Below, one piece after another: positions 1 through 12,609 of a DNA stretch of 64,000 bases; the first letter of the stretch is position 1, and each line of letters opens with the position of its first letter. The position numbers and the translations under genes are program-made. The DNA lies in NCBI GenBank assembly GCA_013365365.1, contig JABVXU010000116.1, positions 1 through 64,000 of the forward strand, in the 5' to 3' direction. The notes below the pieces were generated by a model. That model had not been told where the DNA came from. It worked only from the letters and a program-made list of their open reading frames with translations, and did no database searches. This DNA comes from Cruorifilaria tuberocauda. Lineage: Eukaryota > Nematoda > Chromadorea > Rhabditida > Onchocercidae.

Positions 1-845
1 TAATGATTATGAACTGATAAATGATAATGATGTAATGAACTGAAATGATAATGATACCACTTTGTACTTAAAAGAATTGACATTTATCATTTTCACTTAA
101 TACTGTTTCCATCTTTTTTTTTTGATTCCTCTGAGAATATTATGAAAGTGATATGCAAACATTTTCAAAGTGAATTTTTATACTGAAAGAAATTTCAGCA
201 ACAATCGAGTACAATAAATAATTTTACTTATCTGTCATAGCTAACAGAAATATTCCTTTTTTAATTTCATAAATTAAAAAATTATCTCTTATCAATTTAT
301 TCACAGTGTTATGATCTTCTGATAAATCGATTTGAAAAAAAATCAGCTAATTTCTCTTAGCATTATTAATATCAAAAAATTGATTTGCTACCAGTAGTGA
401 TAATAATCAATTGATAAAATGAAAGGAAAACGGAAACGTAAAAAGTTGCAACGGGAAAATATCATGGATGAAAGCTGAAGGAAAAAAATTATAATAAATT
501 ATTAACCTTTTCTTTTAAAGAAAAATAATCTTTTGAAAAAAATATTGCTTAATCATGAAAATTAAATGTCTTTTTTTTCGTCATTGCAAACTTTCTTCAC
601 TTCAATAGTTTGCTCTTTTCCTCAAACTTTAATTAATCAACGAATCAACGAATCCAATAACATGTATAAAAACTTCAGCCTTTGCTTTAAATTATTTCTT
701 CAAGGAAATTTTTCCATTATCGTCTTTGCTTTTTTCTCTGATTCTAATGAAACTAATAGGATTTATTGTTAAATTCAAAAATGAAAAGACTTTCATTTAC
801 ATGAAATTTTTAATTTTCTAAGTTTTATACTAATTTGTTTAAGTA
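1..845. other. Upstream region without a recognisable gene
   Basis: No exon with splice sites and a protein-like reading frame was found here. The first 60 bases hold an imperfect direct repeat (ATGAACTGA followed by AATGATAATGAT, twice). The stretch directly before 846 is presumably the promoter and 5' UTR of the chitin-binding gene; a possible splice acceptor (TTTAAG) lies only a few bases before its ATG. Confidence 0.5.
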
Positions 846-3800
846 ATGGCAAACTACAAGCTTATATCAATAACACAATTATTTATCATCGTTTGCTGCA
901 ATCCAACATCAAATTTGCTTCAGGTAATACAGTTAATCATTCCTTCAAAAAAGTATTTCTAAAATTTGATTACTTGATCAAAAATAGCATTTACAATTTT
1001 GTTCCTCTTATCAAATAAAGCTCGAAATCATTTCGAGAAAGCTTCATATATTTCACAAATTTGAATTTCTCTAAAATTTTAATAATTAATTTAATATATT
1101 AATAATACATTAAATTAATTGCATAGGAATTTCTTCGTAAAGGTAATTATAGTTACTCCATTATAAAGTGTAAACGAAGTTCTGCGTCATTAAACGATAT
1201 CAAGTTTGATTTTATTTCTTTTCAGATTCCTTATCCTGTCTATAATGGGTTATCATCTAATATACAATTATCATTTACTCATTTACTGATTTATCAGCAA
1301 ATTAAATCATGATAACAGTTATCATATCAACAACAAAGCAATACTAATTAAATGAAAGAGCAATTGATAGAAATGTCAGAATTTGTCAATAATCTGCCAT
1401 ATTTAATTCTTTTTTAAAATACACTCTCTGTAGTGCTTGTTAAACTACATATTAAACTGAAGTTAAGTAATTTTAAACTTAATTTAAGCAGATTATATCG
1501 GACAATTAAGGAACGACATCTCATAAAGATTCTAAGCCTTCGATTACAACACTAATAATTTAAGGATATTGAAATTTTAAATAATAAAATCAGGAGGAAT
1601 TTCTATCATTCGATATGTATGAATGGACAGAGTTCGTTGATAAGATTTTAAAAAGAAAATTACATCATTTCTATATTAACTTTTTCCAAATATAATAAAT
1701 TTAAAATTTGATCCATTTAAATTTTCTCAGGAGAAAAAGAGAAATTTATTAAAATTTGATTTCTTCAGGCAAAGAATTCATGGAATCCAATATTCACCTT
1801 AGATCGAATGAATAATGTACATGAAAACTTGTTCAGTAATCATTCATATCATTTGCTTTATCAAATTCGATATGTTGTTTAATGTGAAATTTACAAAAGT
1901 TTATTTTTTTTTTAATTTTAATTAAAACATTCTAATTAATCTATCTACGAAATATGGTATTTTTAAGAGGAAAACGGTTATGGAAATGATCCGGAACGGA
2001 TTGCTTTTGAGGAAATCTGTGATGGACGAGGATCAGTTTCACTTGGAGCATGTAGCAATGGATATATTCGATGCTTCTACAATTCAACTGGTCATTCTGT
2101 GTTAGCCATTCCTGAGGAATGTCCGATCGGAAAGGTTCAGCAAACTGAATGCAATATTAATTTATAACAATCAACTGATTCTATCGTAATTAATAAAACT
2201 TTTTGCTAATTGATAAATACTGATAACATTATTTTATCATCTTTCCTTATCATTTATTATTTCACATTCTTTTTTTTGCAGATTTTTAATGGAACAATTT
2301 GTGAGAAAGCACGAAATAATTGCTTAAACATTTGGAGTAGACAAATGGGAAAGAGTAACTTTGAAACAGAAAAAGTTTTTGAGGTATTAGGAAAAAGTAA
2401 ATTTTCATAATAAATGAATTTTGATGAAATTTTTTGCTTGCAATTATGTTAGCTATTTGAAATAAGAAAGGAAAAGTTTTCATTTAATTCAAAGATAAAT
2501 GAAAAGACTCAGTAAATTATATTTAGATAGCAAATCATATCATAAGAAATGTCTTGACAGGAAATGAATTTTTGTTACGATAACAATCCAGGAATATATA
2601 TGTTTTCAAGGATTATATGTTCTCGACAAGCTTATGTATGCAAAAATCATAATGAAGGATTTGCAATTACCTGTTTACCAGGTAAGCTTATATTTAACTG
2701 ATATTTATCAGGTAAGCTTAAATTTATTGCCTCATATATTTACCAGGTAAGCTTAAATTTGTTAACTTATATAATTATCAATTAAGTGAAAATTTTATTA
2801 TTTATTAACAAATCGTTAGGTATGCAAAATTTTCTATGAAAATATTTTTACCAAAGGATTTGTTCTTTTCTCAGTTCTCCTTCCTATTGCTTGGTTTCAT
2901 TTTAATCACAAAAGCTAAACAAAAGTATGATAATTTTTCAAGATAATTGTTTACCTTAACTTCCACTAATCATACTTATACTTACTTACTCAATAGGTAT
3001 GATAATGTTACGACGACCATTCGGTTGTTTTGTTCATCCACCGAGTTGTGCACCTGATAAAATTTCACTGAAACAGTCTGCTCCATTAAGACAATATGCC
3101 ATTGAAATATACTGCAATCAGCAACAGTACATAGCAAGGCGAGACTACAGAGTAATGATCCATCCACAGGTGCAATGTATCACCTGGTGAAAGATTTGAT
3201 TATTTCACATACAAATTATTTTCTTTGTTTTTACAATTTTAGATTTTTGGAACTTTCAATCAACACTAAGTAATTTAAACGTTTAAGTTTAAAAAATTCA
3301 AGGATTTAGAAATTTAAATTTGATGAAAATAATAATTTGCTAGAATAAAATATTTCCATAAATTTGTGTTAGTTTTATCAGTAGAATGAGAGGTCAAAAC
3401 GAGAAGTGAAACATTTTCGAATTTCTCATAAATATAATTTTATCACTTAAATTGATAACAACGTATGAAATTAAGTAGCAATTAGTTAGCTGCTGTGATT
3501 AGCAATAAATCTCAATGTTATATAATTGAAGCATTAAAAGTTGTTCAATTTCTAGCAATATTAATATTAATATTCCAGAAATATTAAGGTACATCGGATG
3601 CGGTGAATTAATTAAGGATATCATTTACTGTGAAGATGGATTCATTTATGATGCAAAATTACGAAAGTGTAGGGAGCGAAATATCGATGATCGTTGTATT
3701 ATGCCAGATTTATGCAAGTACTTTTAATTTTGAAAATATCAGAAAAAATAATAATTCAAACTTTCGTGTAAAAGAGAAAGAATCATGGAAAAATCACTAT

Positions 3801-6800
3801 TCTATAGTTATCTAGGTTTAACTTTTCTGCTAACAACTTTATTTTAATAATTTTAAAACTATTTTAGAGAAAATTTGTAGAATTTACGTTCCTATCATAC
3901 TTTTTCTACTCCTCTTTTAGATTTTAGGATTCTGAAATGACTTTTTCAAGAGGGCAAAAATGTGAATATCAAAAAAATATCAGAAATAATTCATTTTAGA
4001 AATCGAAAATGGCGAATGATATCGTCTGGTGAATGCAACAGACAATTCATATATTGTCGAGGCGACGTACCAATGGAATTCGTTTGCTCAGAAGGTTTCA
4101 CGTTTTACGACGGTCGTTGTATTCCGATAAATCAGGCAAGCGGTGAGTGCTGGAAGTGCCAAGATGGCCAGAAACGTCATGCATCATTTCATTCATGCTA
4201 TGAAGTCAGTGATCCATCTTGATTATCATTCTATTTTCAATTCTTTTCACGTCACAATTTCAGATTTAAAAGATCAAGGAAGAAATGGGATGTTCAATTT
4301 TAGTATTTCAATTCATATTCAATATTTTATTAAAGTATTCAAAAGATGAAGAAAGAAGAGAAATATTCAAATTCAAACCTGTCATAAAAAATAGAAAAAA
4401 ATGAAAGAAATCAAAGAACTGATTAATCAATAAAGTTTTATTCTTAGTATTCTGTTTGCAAAAATGGTCATTGGGAGGATCGAAGCTGTCCAATCGGAAT
4501 GATTTATTTTGAAGCTGAAGAAACCTGTCGAACAGATCCATCTTGTGCACATCCATTTGTAAGTGCTTCTTATTAGCTTAATGAATATGCATGCTTACAC
4601 ATTCCAATAAATTGACATTTATTATCTGTAATTTTTATAATTTAAAATTTGTTGCAAAATTTTACAAAAAAAATCAAACATTATAAGATAAATAAATTAT
4701 TTAATTATAGGAATGCAAAATGGGTCAATCATTTCAATTAAAATGTAACGAATATTTGATTTGCTCCTCGAGAGGTATTGTCGAACATCGTTTTTGCCTA
4801 CCGTTCCATCGTTGGGACAGTCAAGCAAAACGATGCGTTCCTGATAATGCATGCTTCCCTTCCTCGGTTACTTTTTGTTCAATTTTTTTTGCAAAAGATT
4901 AAAATCAAAAAGGTGAATGGGAATAAGAGGAATTGATCAGATTGTAAAGATCAATAGTCAAGAAACTTGATGGTATCATTATCATTATCAATAAAAATTA
5001 AAATTTTAACGGTATCAAGTCGAATTCAGCTATTTTCTTAAGGGAAATGAATTTAATTGTAGAAATGTAAACTTCAACACTTTTTTTTTACTAGAACAAG
5101 CCATGTAAAGAGGGTACAGTTATCGATAGCTCTGATTGTAAATTTTATTATCAATGTGCTGGTGGGAAATGGTATAAGTTATCATGTGTGACATATCCAG
5201 CTGGTAATCATTTCTTTTTTTTTAATTTTAAATGAAATTTCATCTAGATTATCAATTACAATTTATGCTAAAACATTTTTTGAAATAACCTAAATTAACT
5301 AAAAGTTAACTAGGACTTATTAACTGATATTTTGCATTATTTTAATTATAAGCTATTTCGGTAGATAAGGATCATTGATTAGAATCAAAAATTGAATATT
5401 ACAGTAGCTTTGTGCAAATCATGCTACCGTAATGATAGTATCTCTGGACACTTGGAAGAAAGATGCAATGAAGGTGATACAGTAGCTAATCTGAAAGATT
5501 GTCGAAGCTATACGATATGTATTGGAAGAAGATGGAAAAGTAGACAGTGTAAAGTTGGCACTTTTTGGAATCAACAATTGAAACGTTGCCATCACGTCGC
5601 TAGCTGTGAAGCATTCAAACGTGTAGAATGCAATCACGGACAGGTTACGGAAAATTCCACTTTATTGAATGTATTAAAAAAATTTTCTTTTCTAACTTTC
5701 TATTTAGAAAGTGAAAATTTTCGTTTAGCTAAATGCTAAAGAGTTCATAAATTTTTAGTTTAATAAATTACTGTTTGAAAAAGTAAATTTTAGCATTTAA
5801 TTGGTGGAATATGCAATGAGTATTTGAAATGCCTGCAGGGATCTTGGATAACAATGAAATGTCTCCCGGGATATGCTTTTGGTAAATTTTTTAGAAATGA
5901 GTGGTATTGGTATTCGATATTTATTTCTGTTGCAATGTAATGGAGAAGGAAGAAAAACAAAAAGAGAAAGAGAAAGAGAGAGAGAGAAAGCTATTAATCT
6001 TGTTTTAATTATTTCAGCATCATCTTAAAAATTTTATCATAACTCATTTAAAATAAAATAAATATTAATGGATTGTATAAGTTTCAAAATCAAGTTCAAA
6101 TTTGAAGAGAAAGAAGAAATCGAAAATAGAAATTTCATGTGAAAGATTATTTCGTCGTTTCATATCATCCATATGTATGAGCAAACATAATTTATCTCAT
6201 TTAGATATAACCACAAAGAAATGCGTTATTTCGGATGAATGTGATTCATCGAATAATAATTATCTATTAATGGATTATGATGATATTACTGATCCATTAT
6301 CTTCACTTTTTCAATCAGAAACGAAATTGGAAGGAAGTCAGCAATTAAATTGGGTAAACGTATACGTGTGGAATTCATTACTTATAACTTTATCATTTCT
6401 ATTCTATATTTATTTATTGAATAATATGTGAATATACAATTATAGCCTTGCAAATCTGGTAGTATAATTCGTAATGAATATGACTGTAATCGATATTTCG
6501 AATGTATGACAGATCAATATAAGGATCGACATTGCAAGGATAATTATGAATTTAATGATGAAAGTGAACAATGCGAAAAAGAGTAATGAATGCTATGAAT
6601 TATTATGTTATTAGGAGAACATACTTTTCAATCATACTTTTTATCAAGTAATGGTAGTGTAATTATTGTCTTGTAAAGAGTTGAATGATTGCAAAATTGA
6701 TTTTGAAAGGAAAAGAAAGGAAGGACTGTTGTAAGAATGAATTCTCCTATATATCACTTCTAGTTATCACTGTGATCTATCACGTTGTCGTAATGGAAAA

Positions 6801-8299
6801 ACAATCGCAAGTGAAATTTGTGGCCATTATCAGATTTGTATAAATGGTACGTGGCATAGAAGAGTATGTAAAGATAATCAACGATTCGCTGATGGATACT
6901 GTCAACTAATATATTGCAACGATGATAACGATGGTCGTCAGTTTTTAGTTTTCATTTTTGATCATGAAATTTATTCTTCAAATTATTTTATTCACTCACT
7001 AAGACAAATGAATGTTTCAATTCATTTCTATTATTAATCCTGATAATGAATAATGTAAACTAAAAGTTAATACTTGTAGTTCTGTGTACTTTAAAAATGG
7101 TTAATTAAGTAATTAACATGGCATGAAAATTAACTCCCAACAGTGTATTTATTCAAAGATTGAATTTAGAACATTGCAAAGTTCTCAAGTAAATATTACT
7201 GCTTTTTTTGAGATATTTTATAATTTCCATACTTTATCACTTATTTAAATTGTCAAAAATTCAAAAGAATCAATATTTACATTAAAATTAATACGATATT
7301 ATATTATCTGTTGCGAATTTCTTTTATAGCTTAAAACAAAATCTTGTTTTTAAAAAAAAGATAAAAGTTTGTTAAGAATTCATGATGAATTTTTCCAGCA
7401 ATCACATTTACATTATCATTATCATGCACAGAGGGGAATATTTTGGCTGATAATATCAACAGAAAGCGTTATTTCATCTGCAGACAGGGTCGATTTCAAG
7501 AACAATTTTGTTGGAATGGTGCATCGTTTGATGAAACGGTTCATTATCCAACTTTCAAACAATCATTTTCTTCCTCTCAATTCCAGTTAAATTTCTTTAT
7601 TAAGTGCAAACATTCCTTTTCATTCCTATCTTATCAATTTCTAACTTTTTCTTTCAAATTTTAACAATTATGAAACTTTCTTTTTTTGCTATTTTATTTC
7701 AGTAAAATATAATTTTAGCGTGGCTATTGTGTACGAGACTCAATTCGGACGTTAGAAGGTAGCTGTATTAAGAATAATATAAGGGCTGTTAAACATGATC
7801 GTACTGCTTACTGGATTTGTATTAATGGCAAATACGAATTACGCTTTTGTCCATATGGTCTAGTTTATAATCATGGTAATAGAAGGTGTGAGCAGGATAG
7901 TATTGTTGATAATGCAAGGCTTGATGAAACTTGCAAGGTTAGGATTTTTATCTAAAATAAATTCAATCACTAAAATTTTTATCAAACACCAATGTACAAT
8001 ATCCTCTAAAAGAGGACTGTATAATCATTTAAAGGTATTTTGTGTCACATGTGTTTAACATGAAAAAAGACAAAAAGTCGTGCTCAGAAGTTTTGGAGAT
8101 TGTAAAGTTACAGGAAAACGGTGGTCCTATTGGTTACAGGAGAGATCCAAATGACTGTCACAAATTTTATCAATGTACTCAAGGGAAATGGATCTCCAAA
8201 ACTTGCCCAGCTAAATTATACTGGAATGCAGAAACAATAACATGCGATTGGTTTACCGATAAATTATGCAAGAATGATATTATCCCTGTTTTACTTTAA
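846..8299 (+). CDS. Secreted protein with about 14 peritrophin-A (CBM14) chitin-binding domains, CBD-1-like
   Basis: Exons: 846-923, 1970-2134, 2282-2383, 2561-2681, 2997-3186, 3589-3717, 4000-4204, 4448-4558, 4711-4866, 5095-5203, 5405-5643, 5794-5881, 6205-6353, 6446-6582, 6764-6933, 7432-7538, 7719-7937 and about 8078-8299; together 898 codons plus stop, all phases agreeing. Exon 1 encodes a hydrophobic signal peptide (MANYKLISITQLFIIVCC). The rest is a run of six-cysteine units of the CBM14 pattern, for example CKEGTVIDSSDCKFYYQC and CNHGQHLIGGICNEYLKC, with aromatic residues after the second Cys and a GxW before the fourth. I count about 14 units; the first few are less regular. Family knowledge: such proteins bind chitin outside the cell. 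In C. elegans the 12-domain CBD-1 anchors eggshell/vitelline layers, so an eggshell or microfilarial-sheath role is inferred. The last acceptor (8077) has a poor consensus and is the least certain junction. Confidence 0.85.
2674..2755 (+). repeat. Three copies of an exon-end/5' splice site motif
   Basis: The motif TTTAYCAGGTAAGCTTA occurs at 2674-2690, 2704-2720 and 2739-2755. The first copy is the real end of exon 4 of the chitin-binding gene plus its donor; the other two lie in the intron and look like duplicated donors. Confidence 0.8.
5950..5990 (+). repeat. Purine-rich (GA/GAAA) tract in an intron
   Basis: An almost uninterrupted purine run with GAGA and GAAA units lies in intron 12 of the chitin-binding gene. 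Confidence 0.7.
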
Positions 8300-11200
8300 T
8301 TATCGGAATTCACAAAATTAAAATTGATGTTTAAAATGATTTTGCAAGAAATCCACAAGTATTTTCCATTCTTGACTTCACCATTTAGCATTTTGTGTGT
8401 AAAATTCTTTTGATAATTTCATATTTTACTTTTTACTGCAAAAAATTGAAATTCCTTTCCACTTCAGAAAAAAAATCCTATTTCTATTTTATCGGGATGG
8501 CTTTCCCTATAAAAAGAAGCAAGGAAGTGATGCACAGAATGAAAAAGATCCTATAAGAATAAGTCACACAAGCACAAAGCCAATGAAATTGAGGCAAAAC
8601 AGAGAATCGTTGTAATTTTAAGACAAATGCCTTTTAGGCTTCTACAACATACATGATCCATCGATATTACAATGACAAGAAAATAACCACAATGTAAAAA
8701 TATTGGGATTTACAGATTTTAACTTTAACAATTACGTTAGAGTCATACAAAATAAAAAGCAGGCTTGGATGACTTTACATTTTATATTTATTGTTCATAG
8801 GTTCATATGATGTATTTTATCTGTATGCACTATTCTATACAAACAAAGGCATTTATCCATCTTTTTCTTTTCAAAAAAAGTTGCAAGAACCATAAAGAAA
8901 AATCTCTTTAATCAAAGGAATTTTACTCGAAGAAATTTAAATTTTCCCTGATAACATAATAAAACCACGTTGAAGAAACTCGAGTACACAGATTAAGAAG
9001 GAGAGAAATAGGATGTAACAAAGGTGGAAGTAAGCTAACAAGGAAATTTCCGATAAAATATAAATTTCTGCTTTTGCATGAACAAAAAATGAAAGGGAAA
9101 AAGAAGGAAAATGAGAGAAACAAATGTATAGAAAGGGCAAATTATCACAGCGAATAATAATTAGTGGAAAAGTTATGTTTCGGCAATCTAAAAAGATTCT
9201 CAGGAAAAACAATACTTCTACCAGGTGAATGAAAAGATGAAACAAAGAAAAAAAGATGAAAATACCAAAGAGTAATACCGGTGAGACTATTGGCAGGCGC
9301 AACAAATATAACCGTAAATATTCTTGCTTCCCTATACAATTCTCGTATCTGTATGAAACCAGCAATTAATAAACTGATCGACTGAAGTTAATCAATCAGT
9401 TACCCGATACAGAATTATAACTCCATATATGATTAATTCATTTTCAATATACACCTGCATACAGCATATATATAATTAATGTACAAAAGTATTGGTTCAA
9501 ATAAGATGAAAAATTATACTGAAAAAAGCAGTACAATTAGAGCCCTGGTTTTATTTAACAAAAAAATCAAAATTATATTTAAAAATCACAAAAAAAAAAT
9601 AGACAAAATCGAAAAATGAAAAGGAACCCCTGAAAATCACATTCGAGATGGAAATTAATAATACATACGGAAATTAATAATAAATACAATAATACATACA
9701 TACATATATATACCTATGATGAGTGCTATAGTGAAAGATCAAAAAAAAGTAAATTCTCCACAAATACAACTTTTTCCTACTGTTGCTGGCAGCCATATTG
9801 AATAAATGATGATCTTTCTTCTTACTACAATAACAGCTAATTAATTTTTCACAGCTAATGCCATCACTACCGATTTCTACTAAATCACTACTGCTCCAAC
9901 TACTGATAAGAATATTTTAGTACCTACTACAAATGAAATTACAAATGAAGTTTAACTTACATTGGTATTAGAATACCAAAATTCCTCGAAGATTATGTAG
10001 CATGTCTCTCAGAGAGGCATGCAATACCGACTGTTTTTCAATTATTTACATAAAATTATTCACTAATTGTATCGCTAACAGAAATAAATAAATAGATACT
10101 GCATTAATAGATAAAGTATTGCGAGGAAATTCCTCTACCATACTCGCCACTTGCAGTTCGAAATTATTCGAAATTTGATCCAAAACGTTCAAAGTTTATA
10201 TAAAATTTAAGTGACAGCAGGCCGAACCGCAGCGTTAACAAAATGTAACTGTCTATTTATGAAGTCGCTCATTTAACTACTTTAGGAACTTCTTAATGCT
10301 TCGTGTTTTTACCCATTCCATTCTACAGGCAGTGATATTATCAAACGTAAAATGACCAAGTAGACGAATATCTATCTCCTTCCTCATAAGTGAACGTTGA
10401 AAGAAACTAAAACATAGACATCTTTTCAAGATGATCTGCGTGTACTCATGAGTTACTTATTTAAAGAAAGCAAAAATGACGAGAAAAAGGCAGCAACTAA
10501 ACAGACTAAAAAATTCTAGCTCTAGAAATATTGTTTTTGTACGAAAATGAAAATAAGGTTTCTTTCAAATTCTTCGCCCACTAATTTGATGTTTCGAAAA
10601 AATTGTCGAAGTCACTTCTTTCCTATTTCAAGTTCATCTAGTAAAAAGGATGTAAAAAAATAACCTGATATGAAGATTTAAAAAATTTAACGAGATGGTA
10701 AGATCTTCGGAAAAAGAAACAAAACACATAGCCTGCTCATGAAAATAAAATGATAGAATATTGCTCACTATCTTTAATTCCCTGAAGACGAATGAACTGC
10801 ACACCCGGATAAATACACTACCCAAAAATAAACAGAGTAAGGCTGTTATTTTCTGTTTGCAAGACTTCTGAGAAACTATTTCCTTAAAATGAAATACCAT
10901 TTGATATTTTCGAAAAGGGCATTAAATAGTGATGAAAGACAGGATGGATTCGACAGATAACCAAGTTTTGTTTCCTCATAGGCTTTTGCTACACAACATT
11001 GCGACCAGTGAGGATATCTCGTTTTTTCCAATAATGTTGGAATTTCTATCAGCATTCGTTCGAAAATTTTTATAAGCAATAATCATGGATATTAGGTTGA
11101 ATAATTTTACCGCAAAGAACTATCAATTTCCGTTCAAAAAATTTGAAAGTTTTGACACTTCTCTGCTAATTTCTATTTGGTCTATTCTTTTTAGAAATAG

Positions 11201-12609
11201 AATTCTTCCTTTACGATAAAAATAATCTCAGAAACAAATTTTTTAGACCGCTGCCACGGTGTAATCAAGCAAATACCTATCTAGAGATAAAAAGTTGTTT
11301 TACAAAAAAATAATCTACTAGCCCTAATCTATTGGTTGTTTTCTAATCTAAGCACGACTGTACTAAACAAAAAAAAAAGAAATAAGACTAACAAAAATGA
11401 TCGAAGAATAAAATGAGACAAACAGGAAAATGAATGACAAATTAACTAATATTATCGATATACAATCAGTGACGTACAAAAATCTTATACACAACATATG
11501 CACGATTTCTGAACAACAGTAAAAAAGATGAAATGGTAAGAATAGTAGAACAATAACAAATAATACCCTCTTTTACTACTTGCCGCAACAAGTGTTTCCA
11601 GAATTCCTATGCAAACAAAAGAAGTAGTTTATTTAATGACCGTTTTATATTTAATTTTGAACCACAGCAATTGATTTCAAGCCGAGCAATGCGATGGAAA
11701 CACTGTAAAATACATTACATATTTATTTGCCGAATTGCTGATCTTTCTATAAGTTTATTTAGGTGTTGTTTTTTTTTAGAAACGTACATATATTTGATTC
11801 TTTTTGCATATAGTTAAATAAGAAGTTTTTCCTTCTCTTTTCTACTCTATTTATTTTTACTAGAAGAACTAGTATGAAAAACAACTAAAAAACAAAACTT
11901 AGTTTCTCAGATAGATAGTGCATTGTCGGTGACTTATTACTGTTATTTCTTCATACTTGCTTAAAATCGAGGAAAAGAATTCGATAAAAGAAAAATTAAA
12001 AAGATTTTGAGTTTAAAATATCATTTTTCAATAAGAGAAATTCTAAAATTAGCAATATGGACAGTATGCTTGCCTCTGAACTGTTTGAAAATGTAAAAAA
12101 AGAAATAGAGCAGCAGTGAATAACAAGTTTCGAAAATAAAAAATACTAAAGAGGAACGTATAATGACGTCGATTCTCCACTTGAATTTTTATGATGGAAC
12201 AGGAAAAAACAAGCCTTTTCTTATTGGAAAGATGTGCTAAGTAACATGTTTTCAAATGAGTTAATAAAAAATTTGCGCAGGTTTCAATCAGAAAGTTTGG
12301 TCTGAAGTTAGTTACGGTTCAAAAGTGTATTACTTTTGCAGTGACCTATCACTTTAATTAAGAGGAAGGAAATTCAATTAAGAATTTTAAATCAGTTGGT
12401 CAATTTATAGCTTATTTGATATGATTTCGTGAGATTCAAAGCAGATACTGAATTAAGTTGAGACTAATAAAGTTTGCTTTTTTTAAGTTATTTAAGAGTA
12501 GATTTATGAAAAAAATAAATTTACTTGTTAACTAAAACTTCAATTAAATCAATCATATAGAACTTAATTCGTAATTTCAAATGAAAATTGAAATTGGACA
12601 AACCAAATA
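8300..12609. other. 4.3-kb stretch without a recognisable exon
   Basis: I found no splice-bounded coding exon on either strand. It lies between the convergent stop codons of the chitin-binding gene (+) and the ataxin-1 homologue (-), so it should hold both 3' UTRs. Candidate polyadenylation hexamers exist (AATAAA near 8748 on +; several TTTATT, i.e. AATAAA on -, further right), but A+T richness makes them weak evidence. Vertebrate ATXN1 has a very long 3' UTR, so a long one is possible here too. Confidence 0.45.

Noticed and set aside
3962..3999. In-frame extension upstream of the chitin-binding exon at 4000
   Set aside because: The TTTTAG acceptor at 3999 joins in phase with the exon ending at 3717; the extension adds no domain residues.
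8937..9365. Open frame of 142 codons on the minus strand, very Leu/Phe/Ser-rich
   Set aside because: It follows from purine-rich sequence on the plus strand, has no recognisable domain or supported splice sites, and lies in the likely ataxin-1 3' UTR.
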